DNA of 9,352 bases from an uncultured Eubacteriales bacterium. GTDB lineage: Bacteria > Bacillota > Clostridia > Oscillospirales > CAG-272. The stretch spans positions 1-9,352 of the forward strand of contig CAKRWK010000030.1 in the NCBI GenBank assembly GCA_934417455.1, read 5' to 3'. Of this stretch, positions 1 through 7,874 are shown one piece after another. Both the position numbers and the translations under genes were made by a program. The notes under the pieces were generated by a model. It was not told where the DNA came from. It searched no databases and was given only the letters and a program-made list of their open reading frames with translations. Each line of letters opens with the position of its first letter. The first letter of the stretch is position 1.

Positions 1-84
1 CTGTCGCCCCGTGCGGACTGGCGCATGCCGTCCGACGCATCGGCCGCGGCATGGCTGCGCATGTTTGACGAAAAACTAAAATAA
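1..84 (+). CDS. 3' end of an unrecognised upstream gene (partial)
   Basis: An open frame enters from the left edge in phase 1 and reads 27 codons to TAA at 82-84. The last residues are WLRMFDEKLK. Codon choice (G/C-rich third positions, GAA for Glu) matches the genes downstream, which supports real coding. The fragment is too short to assign a family. It ends 24 nt before pth on the same strand, so it is probably the preceding gene of the same transcription unit. The intervening 24 nt show no terminator. Confidence 0.55.
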   Translation: MSPRADWRMPSDASAAAWLRMFDEKLK

Positions 85-108
85 CATCCGTATTTTCAGA
101 GTTCTGCC

Positions 109-735
109 ATGAATATTTTCGATCTTTTCAAATCCATTGAATCTGCGCCTGCGGCGGAAAAGAAAAAGCCGACGTGGCTTGTCGTCGGACTCGGCAACGT
201 CGGCACCGCGTACGAGCGCACCCGCCACAACGCAGGCTTTATGGCCGCCGACCGCGTCGGCACGACATTCGGCATCCGCATCGACCGCGCGAAATTTCAT
301 TCCATGGTCGGAGAGGGCGTCATCGCCGGCGAAGGCGTTCTTCTCATGAAACCGGAGACGTTGATGAACCTGTCCGGCGTGGCGGTCGGCGAAGCCGCCG
401 CCTTTTACAAAATTCCGCCGGAGCACATTCTCGTCCTTCACGACGAAATCAGTTTTTCACCGGGAAAACTCCGCATCCGCCGCAAAGGCTCGGCCGGGGG
501 ACACAACGGCTTGAAAAGCATCATTGAACACATCGGTTCGGAGAATTTTCCGCGGGTCAAAATCGGCGTCGGACAGAAACCGTCCCCGGACTATGACCTC
601 GCGGACTGGGTTCTCTCGAAATTTTCTCCGTCTGACCTGACGACGCTCGAACCGGTGCTGTCGGCCGTGCCGGACATTGTTTCGCTGATTATCGGCGGAC
701 ATACGGACGACGCCATGGCGAAGTACTCCGGATAA
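109..735 (+). CDS. pth: Peptidyl-tRNA hydrolase (Pth)
   Basis: This cytosolic esterase releases peptidyl-tRNA that drops off ribosomes, so the tRNA can be reused. The 208-residue product carries the family signatures in order: GLGNVG at 27-32 (Asn30), TRHNAGF at 38-44 (catalytic His40), KPETLMNLSG at 81-90, LHDEIS at 110-115 (Asp112 matches the catalytic Asp), and GGHNGLKS at 130-137 (Asn133). Two points differ from textbook Pth. The usual GLGNPG reads GLGNVG, and about 22 residues precede the core (NIFDLFKSIES, then a Lys-rich linker). The first ATG is used because the next in-frame ATG (241) lies beyond the catalytic His. The Shine-Dalgarno is weak (CAGAG). The gene sits 9 nt upstream of mfd, a common arrangement in Firmicutes. 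Identification is secure. Confidence 0.97.
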   Translation: MNIFDLFKSIESAPAAEKKKPTWLVVGLGNVGTAYERTRHNAGFMAADRVGTTFGIRIDRAKFHSMVGEGVIAGEGVLLMKPETLMNLSGVAVGEAAAFYKIPPEHILVLHDEISFSPGKLRIRRKGSAGGHNGLKSIIEHIGSENFPRVKIGVGQKPSPDYDLADWVLSKFSPSDLTTLEPVLSAVPDIVSLIIGGHTDDAMAKYSG

Positions 736-739
736 GAGG
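734..739 (+). promoter_or_regulatory. Ribosome binding site for mfd overlapping the pth stop
   Basis: AAGAGG begins within the TAA stop of pth and lies 5 nt before the mfd ATG at 745. This fixes the mfd start and implies that translation of mfd is closely tied to pth. Confidence 0.7.
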
Positions 740-744
740 CGAAT

Positions 745-3700
745 ATGAAGTTTTACACCTCCCTTTTGCGATGCGACAGGGAATTCCTCGGGTTTCTCAC
801 CTGCCTACACGAACAACTTTCCGCCAACAAACCCCTGCCGATTGTCGTCAACGGTCTGACCGACGGCGCCACCCTGGCCGCGCTTGCCGAAACCGTCCGC
901 GATGTGCGTCGGGAAGCAACCGCGTCCCTGCTCCTGCTTGTCGGGTCGGAAGACGCGGCGGAAAAAACCGCCGCCGCACTCACGGCGCTCGGCCTGACCG
1001 CGAGGCACTTCCCCATGCGGGACTTCACCTTTCGAAACATGACTGCCTCCCACGATACAGAACGTGAGAGGCTTTCCGTGCTTTCCGACATCAGAGAAGG
1101 CATCCCCGATGTCGTTGTCGCGACGGCCGCCGCGGCCGCGTCCTTTACCGTGCCGCCCGACCTTCTCGAAAAAAGTGACATACGGCTGTCCGTCGGAAAG
1201 ACGGCCGATATGAAAAAACTCGCGTCCTCGCTCGAGTTGCTCGGTTACACCCGCGTGGACATGGTGGACGGTGCCGGGCAGTTTGCCGTGCGCGGCGATA
1301 TTCTCGACATTTTTGTCGGCGGCAAAGAAGAACCCGTACGCGCTGAATTTTTCGGTGACGATATTGACCGGCTGAGTTTTTTCGACCCCGTCACCCAGCG
1401 CATGACAACGCCCTGCCCCGAGGTGCATATTCTGCCCGCCGGAGAAATTCTCCCGGACGGGGAGGCACGGGAACGGGTCGCCGCATATATCCGGAAAAAG
1501 AGAAAAACGGCGGATGCGGAGGAAGCCGCCGTTCTTGACGGAGAACTTTCCGCCATCGAAAACTGTCTTTCCTTCCGCTTTGGCGACAAATATCTGCCGC
1601 TCATTTATCCGTCGCGCGACACGCTCCTCTCCCACATCGGCCGTCGCGGCCGCGCCGTCGTATTCTTTTCCGGCACGGGTGCCGTCAGAGAAAATTACAA
1701 AACCGCGGCCGACAGAATCGAAAATCAGGCGGAGGAATGTCTCTTAGGCGCAAAGGACGGCGCCTGCGACTGTCTGGCCGGCGAAAAAGAAATCAAAGAG
1801 TGGCTCGCGGCACAGGTGCCCGTGCATATCAATCCCTTTGCCGGCGGCATTGCCGCCACCCGCCTCGGCGGCCTGTTCGGGTTCCGTTGCCGGCGCACCG
1901 TGTCATACGGCGACAACGCCTCTCTCCTCTATGACGACCTTGTGTCTTTCCGCAAGGGGGGTTACCGCACGCTGATTATCTGCGAATCGGAGGCCGGAAA
2001 AAAGTCCCTGCAATCCTCTCTTGCCGAAGCGGATATTGCGACTGCCATCATTGAAAAATCTGACGATTTTGACTATGATAGTATGCAAAACGGCGGAATT
2101 TACCTCGGATGCGGGTATATAGAGGAAGGATTTGAACTTCTGTCCGCCAAGGTGGCCGTTTTGTCCATGCGGCGCGACAGCGGACGCGCGATAGCCGCCG
2201 AACGGCGGCAGAGACGCATTCTGCGCCGCGTCGGCGGTGCGGGAGAGAGGCTGATGAGTTATGCCGACCTTTCCGTCGGCGATTATGTCGTGCACCGCAA
2301 CTACGGGATCGGACGTTTTGAAGGTATCCGCACGGTGCGGGTGGACGGCATTCTGCGCGACTACATCACCCTGCAATATGCGGGAACGGACCAGCTGTTC
2401 GTCCCCTGCGACCGCCTTGAAATGATAGGCAAGTACATCGGACAGAAGGAAAAGGACGGAAGCGTCCGTCTGTCGAAAATGGGCTCCCACGAGTGGGGAC
2501 GTACCAAAGCCAGAGTCAAAGCGGCCGTGGAAAACATTGCCGAGGACCTTATCCGACTGTATGCCGAACGCACCCGTACCCCCGGGTTCGCTTTTCCGGC
2601 AGACGGCGAGGAGGAAAGAGAATTTGCCGACAGATTCGGATTTCAGGAAACGCCCTCGCAACTGCAGGCCATTGAGGAAGTGACGGCGGACATGATGCGC
2701 CCCGTGCCCATGAACCGTCTGCTTTGCGGCGACGTCGGCTTCGGAAAAACCGAGGTGGCACTGCGCGCGGCATTCAAAGCCATTCTGTCGGGAAAACAGG
2801 TGGCCATGCTCGTGCCGACCACCATTCTTGCCATGCAGCATTATCAGACCGCGCTCTCCCGTATGCGCGGATACGCCGTCAATATCGAAATGCTCTCCCG
2901 TTTCTGTACGCCGAAAGAAGAGGCCACGATTCTGCGCCGTGTGGCAAGAGGAGACGTTGACCTGCTGATCGGCACGCACAAGTTGCTCTCCGGTTTACTG
3001 ACTTTCAAAAATCTCGGTCTGCTTATTGTGGACGAGGAACAACGCTTCGGCGTCGTTCAGAAGGAAAAACTCAAAACCTTCGCCTCGCAGGTGGATGTTT
3101 TGACTCTGACGGCCACGCCCATTCCCCGCACGCTCAATATGGCGATGAACGGCATCAGCGACATGTCCGTCCTTGAAGAAGCCCCGGCCGACCGACGGCC
3201 GGTGCAGACCTATGTTCTGGAATACGACGAGGGCGTGATTTACGACGCCATCCGCCGCGAACTCGGACGGCACGGGCAGGTTTTGTACCTTTACAATAAA
3301 ACGGAAGACATCGACCTTGTTGCCGGACGGCTGATGAAGGCGTTTCCCGACGCGCGGGTGACTTATGCCCACGGTCGCATGGAAAAGGACGAACTCGAGG
3401 ACATTTGGCAAACGCTTGTCCGCGGCGAAACGGACATCCTTGTCTGCACGACCATTATCGAAACCGGTATCGACCTGCCGAACGCAAATACGCTGATTAT
3501 GGAAGGCGCCGACCGGCTCGGCCTCTCGCAGATGCACCAACTTCGCGGCCGCGTCGGCCGCAGCAGCCGGCAGGCATATGCCTATTTCACCTACCGGAAA
3601 GGCAAATCGCTCTCCGAGGTGGCGACCAAGCGGCTTGCGGCCATCCGGGAATTTGCCGAATTCGGCGCCGGATTCAAAGTGGCGCTGCGCGACCTTGAAA

Positions 3701-4252
3701 TCCGCGGCGCCGGCAATCTTCTCGGTGCCGAACAGCACGGATACATGGAGAGCGTCGGATATGATCTCTACGTCAGATTATTAAGTGAGGCCGTCCTCGA
3801 GAAAAAAGGTGAAAAGAAAGCCGCGCCCTTTGAGGCTGTCGTGGACATCAAGGCGGATGCCAACATTCCGCAAAGTTACATCGAAACCTCCGCCGGAAGG
3901 ATGGAAATGTATAAGAAAATTTCGCTTATCGAAACGGCGGAAGACATGCAGGACGTCACGGACGAATTTCTCGACCGCTATGGCGAAATTCCGCGTGCAA
4001 CGGAGCGACTGATTTCCGTGGCATTCATCCGTGCCGCGGCCGCCGCGGCGCGCATCCGCCGCGTAGAAGCCGCCGAGGGGTACCTGCGGTTTCTGGCGGA
4101 AAAACCCGACCTTTCTGTCTGGTCGGAACTGTTTTTGCGTTTTCCCGGGCTGACTTTCCGAACCGCGGGCATACAGCGAAACGGCACGCACGGCGGAGGG
4201 CGAAAGCACGTCCGCGGAAAACGAAAAAGAAGAAGGAGACAAACAACGATGA
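745..4252 (+). CDS. mfd: Transcription-repair coupling factor Mfd, with an apparent frameshift near its 3' end
   Basis: Mfd is a cytosolic DNA translocase that pushes stalled RNA polymerase off DNA and recruits UvrA. Domains in order: a UvrB-like N-terminal region with GQFAVRGDILDIF (178-190); the CarD-like polymerase-interaction domain starting at VGDYVVHR (511-518); the superfamily 2 motor with Walker A GDVGFGKTE (662-670), DEEQ box (763-766), TATPIPRTLNMA (from 789) and QLRGRVGR (932-939); and the C-terminal TRCF domain around NIPQSYIE (1040-1047). About 1150-1170 residues matches the family. Up to FPGLTFRTAG (near 4170) the C-terminus looks normal. The frame then gives a basic string (GKRKRRRRQ) with no stop. 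The +1 frame from 4154 gives an acidic tail (YSETARTAEGES, then ENEKEEGDKQR) ending at TGA 4250-4252, overlapping the next ATG. I therefore place the intended end at 4252. As literally written, the frame continues to 5484. Confidence 0.93.
4233..4238 (+). promoter_or_regulatory. Strong ribosome binding site for the foldase-like gene
   Basis: AAGGAG lies 10 nt upstream of ATG 4249, inside the end of mfd. It is the best Shine-Dalgarno in the window. It argues that ATG 4249 is a true, separate start and not an internal Met of a fused Mfd. Confidence 0.8.
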
Positions 4253-5484
4253 AAAACGAAAAAAGACAACCGGACATCCGGCAAACACCGCAGAAAATCA
4301 TTCTCGTCTCCCTCGCGGCCGTCTGCGCACTCGCGCTCCTGTTCGGTGCCGTGTTCGGCACCGTGGTATTGGCGCGCAACGCGCGCGCCGTCATGAAATA
4401 CGAAGGGAATACTGAGGACGAGGCCACCTATTCGTATTTTGCCTCCGTCTGCAAAGCGCGTTACCTCTCTTCCCTGCGCGCACAGGGTATTGCCGTGTCC
4501 GATACGGACGCGTTTTTCGCTTCCGACAGCGGGGACGGAACAACACACGGCGAAGCCCTCGCTGCCTATACGGAATCGTATGTCCGCTCCCTTCTTGTCT
4601 CCGTATATCTGTTTGACCGCACGTCCGTTCTGACCGACAAGGACAAGGAAACCATCGACAACGCCGTCTCCGACCTTTTGAAATACAGCGAAGCCGACGG
4701 AAACAAAGCCGCCTTCGATAAACTGACGGAAAAATACGGATTCGGATACAAAAATCTGCAAAAAATAGCAATCATGCTTTACAAAACAAACAAACTTTTT
4801 CGACTTTTGTACGGAGAAAACGCTGCCAACATGGCTTATGACACAGCGGTCTGCAATTCGTTTTACAATGAAAAATATGTCCGCGTCCGTCTGCTTTTCA
4901 TCCGCACGGAAGACACATTTGTCTACGACGAGGACGGTAACCGCATCAAGGACGGAAGCGGCAATGACCTTACTGAGCCGCTCTCCCCCGCCGAAGCAGA
5001 GAGCCGCGCGGCCGACATTGCAAGGCTGGACGCCGCGATGGAAGCCCGCAAGAACGGAGAAAGCGGCGCCATGACCGACGTTATGCTCCGTCAGTATGCC
5101 GAAGACAAGTATGCAAAGGAAAACGATGCGACCTATACCGAAACCGGATATTATTTCTCTTCCGGTTCCAAAGCGACAACCGAAGCCTATGCCGATTTTC
5201 CAGAAGTTGTCACGGAAGCGCTCCGCCTCGGAGAAGGCGAATTTGCCAAGGTGACGACGTCGGTCGGCGTCTGTTATATCTACCGTGACACGTTGGTCAC
5301 CGGTGCCTACGCCGACGAAGAGCTGTCCGCGTTCTTCTCCGATTTCTACACCCGCGCCGCCACCGCTCTCTGCAATGCCGAAATTGAAAAACGCACCCCC
5401 GACGTCATTGCAACCGACCGCCTGTCCCGCATCAACGTTGTCTCCGTTCCCTACAATTCCGATTTCACCGTGAGGTTCTCATGA
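4249..5484 (+). CDS. Membrane-anchored PrsA/SurA-like foldase (putative peptidyl-prolyl isomerase)
   Basis: The 411-residue protein has a short charged N-terminus, one hydrophobic segment at about 17-41 (IILVSLAAVCALALLFGAVF), then a long soluble part that should lie outside the membrane. No lipobox is visible; Cys26 lies within the hydrophobic stretch, so this is an anchor or uncleaved signal, unlike lipoprotein PrsA. The middle is helical and charged, as in SurA/PrsA chaperone domains. Residues about 210-355 resemble a parvulin fold: strand VRVRLLFI (211-218), an insert with EDGNRIKDGSG, then GYYFSSGSKATTEAYADFPE, LRLGEGEF (325-332) and closing strand GVCYIYRD. The usual parvulin His residues are not evident, so isomerase activity is doubtful. 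The start is chosen by AAGGAG at 4233-4238. The ATG overlaps the inferred mfd stop, and the gene's own TGA overlaps the next start. PrsA-like genes after mfd are familiar in Clostridia, which supports the call. Function is inferred. Confidence 0.7.
   Translation: MKNEKRQPDIRQTPQKIILVSLAAVCALALLFGAVFGTVVLARNARAVMKYEGNTEDEATYSYFASVCKARYLSSLRAQGIAVSDTDAFFASDSGDGTTHGEALAAYTESYVRSLLVSVYLFDRTSVLTDKDKETIDNAVSDLLKYSEADGNKAAFDKLTEKYGFGYKNLQKIAIMLYKTNKLFRLLYGENAANMAYDTAVCNSFYNEKYVRVRLLFIRTEDTFVYDEDGNRIKDGSGNDLTEPLSPAEAESRAADIARLDAAMEARKNGESGAMTDVMLRQYAEDKYAKENDATYTETGYYFSSGSKATTEAYADFPEVVTEALRLGEGEFAKVTTSVGVCYIYRDTLVTGAYADEELSAFFSDFYTRAATALCNAEIEKRTPDVIATDRLSRINVVSVPYNSDFTVRFS
5472..5475 (+). promoter_or_regulatory. 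Ribosome binding site for the AEC permease gene
   Basis: GAGG lies 5 nt upstream of ATG 5481, within the last codons of the foldase-like gene. With the ATGA overlap at 5481-5484, this indicates translational coupling. Confidence 0.55.
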
Positions 5485-6422
5485 CCACATTTCTCACCGC
5501 TCTTATCGCCGTCGGCGTTCTTCTCCTGACGGCGGCGCCGGGATTTATCCTCATCCGCCGTCGGATGATTGACGAAGCCTGCATTCCCGGGCTTTCCAAA
5601 ATTCTGCTCTACGTCTGTCAGCCCTGTCTGTTCGTATATTCTCTGAAAAGCACCGCGTTTTCAGCGGAAAAACTTGCGCACATGGGGATATTCGCCCTCC
5701 TTGTGCTTGTCCTTCACGCCGTTATGCTCGGGGGCGTGTTCCTTCTTCTGCGAAAGAGGGGCAGAACCGATGTGTTCTGTCGCATCGCCACCGTCGCCTC
5801 GGCGTTCGGAAACTGCGCCTTTTTCGGCATTCCGATTATCGAAGCGTTGATGCCGGACATCGCGTCCGAACTGATTGTCTATACCGCCGTGTACGCTTTT
5901 GTCATGAACGTGCTCGGCTGGACAGTGGGGTCGGCCGTCATCTCGGGCAATCCGGGATACATAAAACTGAAAAAAGTGATTCTTAACCCGGCCACCATAG
6001 GTGCCGCCGTCGCGATGTTTCTCTTCTGTCTGCAAATTCCTCTCCCCGCCGACCTTTTTTCTATGGTAACCACCGTAGGACGCATGTCCTCCGCCGTCTC
6101 CATGCTGATTATGGGAATGCGGCTTGGCACAATGAACCTCGGACGCATATTTCTGCGCATCCGCACCTACCCCGTGATTTTTGTCAAACAGTGCGTCATG
6201 CCGGCCGTCGCTTTTGCGCTCGTCTTCTTTCTCCCGCTGGATATGCACGTCAAACGCACGTTTTTCATTACGTCCGCCTGCCCCGTCGCCTCCATTGTTC
6301 TGAATTTTTCCGAAATTCTCGGCGAAGGGCAGGATGACGCCGCGTCACTGGTTCTGCTCGGTACCATGCTCAGTACCGTTACGTTACCCTTTATGTCGCT
6401 CCTTCTCCCGTTTTTACAGTAA
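5481..6422 (+). CDS. AEC (auxin efflux carrier) family permease
   Basis: This 313-residue, strongly hydrophobic protein has about 8-10 likely membrane segments, the usual size for bacterial AEC permeases. Family features visible are an N-terminal helix ending in GFILIRRRMI, YVCQPCLFVYSL in the early core, FGNCAFFGIPIIEAL (the conserved Gly-Asn and Gly-Ile-Pro region), NPATIGAAVAMF in mid-protein, IMGMRLG, and ACPVASIVLNFSE near the C-terminus. Bacterial members move organic anions such as malate or malonate, or have unknown substrates; the sequence does not reveal which. The ATG overlaps the foldase-like gene's TGA by 4 nt, with GAGG 5 nt upstream. It stops 29 nt before the next permease gene. 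No adjacent enzyme gene hints at a substrate. Confidence 0.9.
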   Translation: MTTFLTALIAVGVLLLTAAPGFILIRRRMIDEACIPGLSKILLYVCQPCLFVYSLKSTAFSAEKLAHMGIFALLVLVLHAVMLGGVFLLLRKRGRTDVFCRIATVASAFGNCAFFGIPIIEALMPDIASELIVYTAVYAFVMNVLGWTVGSAVISGNPGYIKLKKVILNPATIGAAVAMFLFCLQIPLPADLFSMVTTVGRMSSAVSMLIMGMRLGTMNLGRIFLRIRTYPVIFVKQCVMPAVAFALVFFLPLDMHVKRTFFITSACPVASIVLNFSEILGEGQDDAASLVLLGTMLSTVTLPFMSLLLPFLQ

Positions 6423-6451
6423 TTTTCCATTACCAAGAAAGCCGTGCATGT

Positions 6452-7741
6452 ATGCTTGCTGTTTGTCTTGTATGCGGCATCACCGTTCTTTGTATGGTGC
6501 TGTCCGTTTTCTTTCTCCCGCAAATCCGTATCGGAAGATTTCAGATAGGCGGATATTGTTTTTTCGCCGTTCTCGGAGCGCTTTCGCTTCTTCTTTCCGG
6601 GCTGTTGCCCCTTCAAGACGCGGCGGAAGGAATTTTCAGAGATGCCGCCGTCAATCCGGTAAAAATTCTGATTCTGTTCCTGTCCATGACGTCGTTCTCC
6701 GTCTTTCTCGACGAGGTCGGTTTTTTCCGGCGGCTGGCCTCGCTTGCTCTGCAGCGGGCGGGCAATTCACAGTTCCGCCTCTTTTTTCTCCTGTATGTCA
6801 CCGTTGCCGTACTGACGGTTTTCACGTCGAACGACATCATTATTCTGACCTTCACGCCGTTTATCTGTGCTTTTGCCAAGCGCGCCGGCATCCGCCCGCA
6901 CCCCTATCTTTTTGCCGAATTTTCAGCCGCCAACACGTGGAGCATGGCACTGATGATAGGAAACCCCACCAACATTTATATCGCCGGCTTTTCCGGCATC
7001 GCGTTTTTCGATTACCTTCGCGTCATGCTGGTGCCGACATGTGCCGCGGGACTTGTGTCTTTCGCCGTTCTCTTTCTCCTTTTCCGAAAATCTCTCGGGG
7101 AGCCCATGCACACGGACGATAACGAGGTGCCGCCGGTTTCGGAAAAACCGCTTCTTATCATCGGACTTGTCCACCTGTCGCTCTGTATTCTCCTTGTCAG
7201 TCTGTCGGGCTATATCGGACTTGACATGTGGCTTGTCAGTCTGTGTCTTGCGGTCTCGCTCTTTGCCTGCGTTCTCGTTTACCGCCGTCTGCGGCGGGAG
7301 CGCCCCGTGATTCTTTTTCGCACGCTGAAACGCATGCCGTGGGAAATCGTGCCCTTCATGCTCTCCATGTTTATCCTTGTCACGGCGCTCGAAAAACGCG
7401 GCGTCTGCGACGCGGTGACGGCGGCGCTTTCTTTCGGTCCCGCCGTGCCCGTATACGGCGCGGCGTCGTTCTTCGTCGCCAATCTGATGAACAACATTCC
7501 GATGAGCGTCCTCTTCGCCGATCTGTCCGTTGCCAACGCTCCGGCGGCCTTCGCTTCCGTTGTCGGTTCCAATCTCGGCGCCTGTCTGACGCCGGTCGGT
7601 GCCCTCGCGGGCATCATGTGGTCGGATATTCTCCGTCGCGAACGCGTTGCCTTCGACCTGCGCGATTTTGTCCGCGTCGGGGCAGCCGTGTCCCTGCCTG
7701 CGCTGGCGGCCGCACTGGCCGCCTTGTCTCTCGCTTTTTAA
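6452..7741 (+). CDS. ArsB/ion-transporter superfamily permease (SLC13/ArsB/NhaD-like)
   Basis: The 429-residue integral membrane protein has roughly 10-12 hydrophobic segments. Its signatures are FTSNDIIILTFTPFI (about 127-141), NTWSMALMIGNPTNIYIAG (mid-protein, resembling the TxIGNPxN loop of ArsB), NLMNNIPMSVLFA in the second half, and GSNLGACLTPVGALAGIMW, matching the GxNLGxxxTPxGSLA loop. These two pseudo-repeated loops are typical of ArsB-type arsenite or anion permeases. No arsR, arsC or arsA lies nearby, so arsenite export cannot be claimed; anion or Na+/H+ transport are alternatives. The start at 6452 has only a weak Shine-Dalgarno (AAGAAAG), and a slightly different start is possible. 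It follows the AEC gene by 29 nt and is probably co-transcribed. No convincing terminator follows it. Confidence 0.85.
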   Translation: MLAVCLVCGITVLCMVLSVFFLPQIRIGRFQIGGYCFFAVLGALSLLLSGLLPLQDAAEGIFRDAAVNPVKILILFLSMTSFSVFLDEVGFFRRLASLALQRAGNSQFRLFFLLYVTVAVLTVFTSNDIIILTFTPFICAFAKRAGIRPHPYLFAEFSAANTWSMALMIGNPTNIYIAGFSGIAFFDYLRVMLVPTCAAGLVSFAVLFLLFRKSLGEPMHTDDNEVPPVSEKPLLIIGLVHLSLCILLVSLSGYIGLDMWLVSLCLAVSLFACVLVYRRLRRERPVILFRTLKRMPWEIVPFMLSMFILVTALEKRGVCDAVTAALSFGPAVPVYGAASFFVANLMNNIPMSVLFADLSVANAPAAFASVVGSNLGACLTPVGALAGIMWSDILRRERVAFDLRDFVRVGAAVSLPALAAALAALSLAF

Positions 7742-7804
7742 GAAAAATGCGCGATTTGTTCAACTTGCACAAAAACGACCTCTGTTTTTCTACATGTCCG
7801 ACCG

Positions 7805-7833
7805 TTGTTTTTTGTCTCCTTTCATGATAAAAT
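7805..7833 (+). promoter_or_regulatory. Predicted extended -10 sigma-A promoter for the CotH-family gene
   Basis: A -35-like TTGTTT (7805-7810) is separated by exactly 17 nt from a -10 TAAAAT (7828-7833). The -10 is preceded by TG with one intervening base (7825-7827), forming an extended -10 that can compensate for the weak -35. Transcription would start near 7840, giving a leader of about 35 nt. The prediction is from pattern only. Confidence 0.55.
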
Positions 7834-7861
7834 AAAGGAAAGGTGAAATATTATCTCCCCG

Positions 7862-7867
7862 AAAGGA
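7862..7867 (+). promoter_or_regulatory. Ribosome binding site of the CotH-family lipoprotein gene
   Basis: AAAGGA lies 7 nt before ATG 7875. It fixes the start immediately ahead of a typical lipoprotein signal sequence. Confidence 0.7.
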
Positions 7868-7874
7868 AAAAACA

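Larger units (their letters stand above)
745..5484 (+). other. Continuous 1579-codon frame joining Mfd and the foldase-like protein
   Basis: Reading strictly from the mfd ATG, no stop occurs until TGA 5482-5484. An automatic gene caller would therefore report one protein: Mfd for about the first 1140 residues, a basic linker, then the whole foldase-like protein from residue 1169. Real Mfd proteins end near this point. The second part has its own Shine-Dalgarno and ATG, and its hydrophobic anchor would fall in the middle of the fusion. I regard the fusion as the product of a one-base insertion (or two-base loss) in this sequence, not as an evolved two-domain protein. It is listed so that the literal reading is not lost. 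Confidence 0.6.
7742..7874. other. AT-rich intergenic region separating the gene cluster from the lipoprotein gene
   Basis: These 133 nt are the only sizeable non-coding gap and are clearly richer in A+T than the genes. They contain the promoter and ribosome binding site of the downstream gene. A weak A/T stem (AAAAAC at 7771-7776 with GTTTTT at 7784-7789) and a T6 run at 7808-7813 are present, but there is no GC-rich terminator hairpin. Confidence 0.6.

Noticed and set aside
65..96. Possible promoter before pth (TTGACG at 65-70 and TATTTT at 91-96)
   Set aside because: The -35 match is good, but the 20-nt spacing is too long and the -10 is poor. It also lies across the end of the upstream gene, so chance is more likely.
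1903..2979. Long open frame on the minus strand inside mfd (358 codons), with others at 805-1635 and 3781-4761
   Set aside because: They lie wholly opposite clear mfd or foldase-like coding sequence and have no recognisable motifs or start signals. Their compositions (His/Arg/Gly-rich) are those expected from complementing a gene with G/C-rich third positions.
4345..4389. Two adjacent inverted repeats (GGTGCCG/CGGCACC with a 4-nt loop; GGCGCGC/GCGCGCC with a 5-nt loop)
   Set aside because: They lie inside the hydrophobic anchor coding region, where repeated Gly/Ala/Val codons and G+C-rich third positions readily produce such pairs. No T-run follows, so they are not a terminator.
6334..7122. 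262-codon plus-strand frame overlapping the two permease genes
   Set aside because: It is rich in Arg, His and Ser with no membrane or domain pattern, and overlaps two well-supported permease frames. It is a shadow frame.
6452..7741. Arsenite-resistance locus based on the ArsB-like permease
   Set aside because: No arsR, arsC, arsA or arsenic-linked gene is present, and the permease motifs are shared by the wider ion-transporter superfamily.
7742..7815. Possible terminator after the ArsB-like gene (AAAAAC...GTTTTT and a later T6 run)
   Set aside because: The stem is only 6 bp and almost all A/T, and the T-run is 18 nt beyond it. It is too weak to call an intrinsic terminator.
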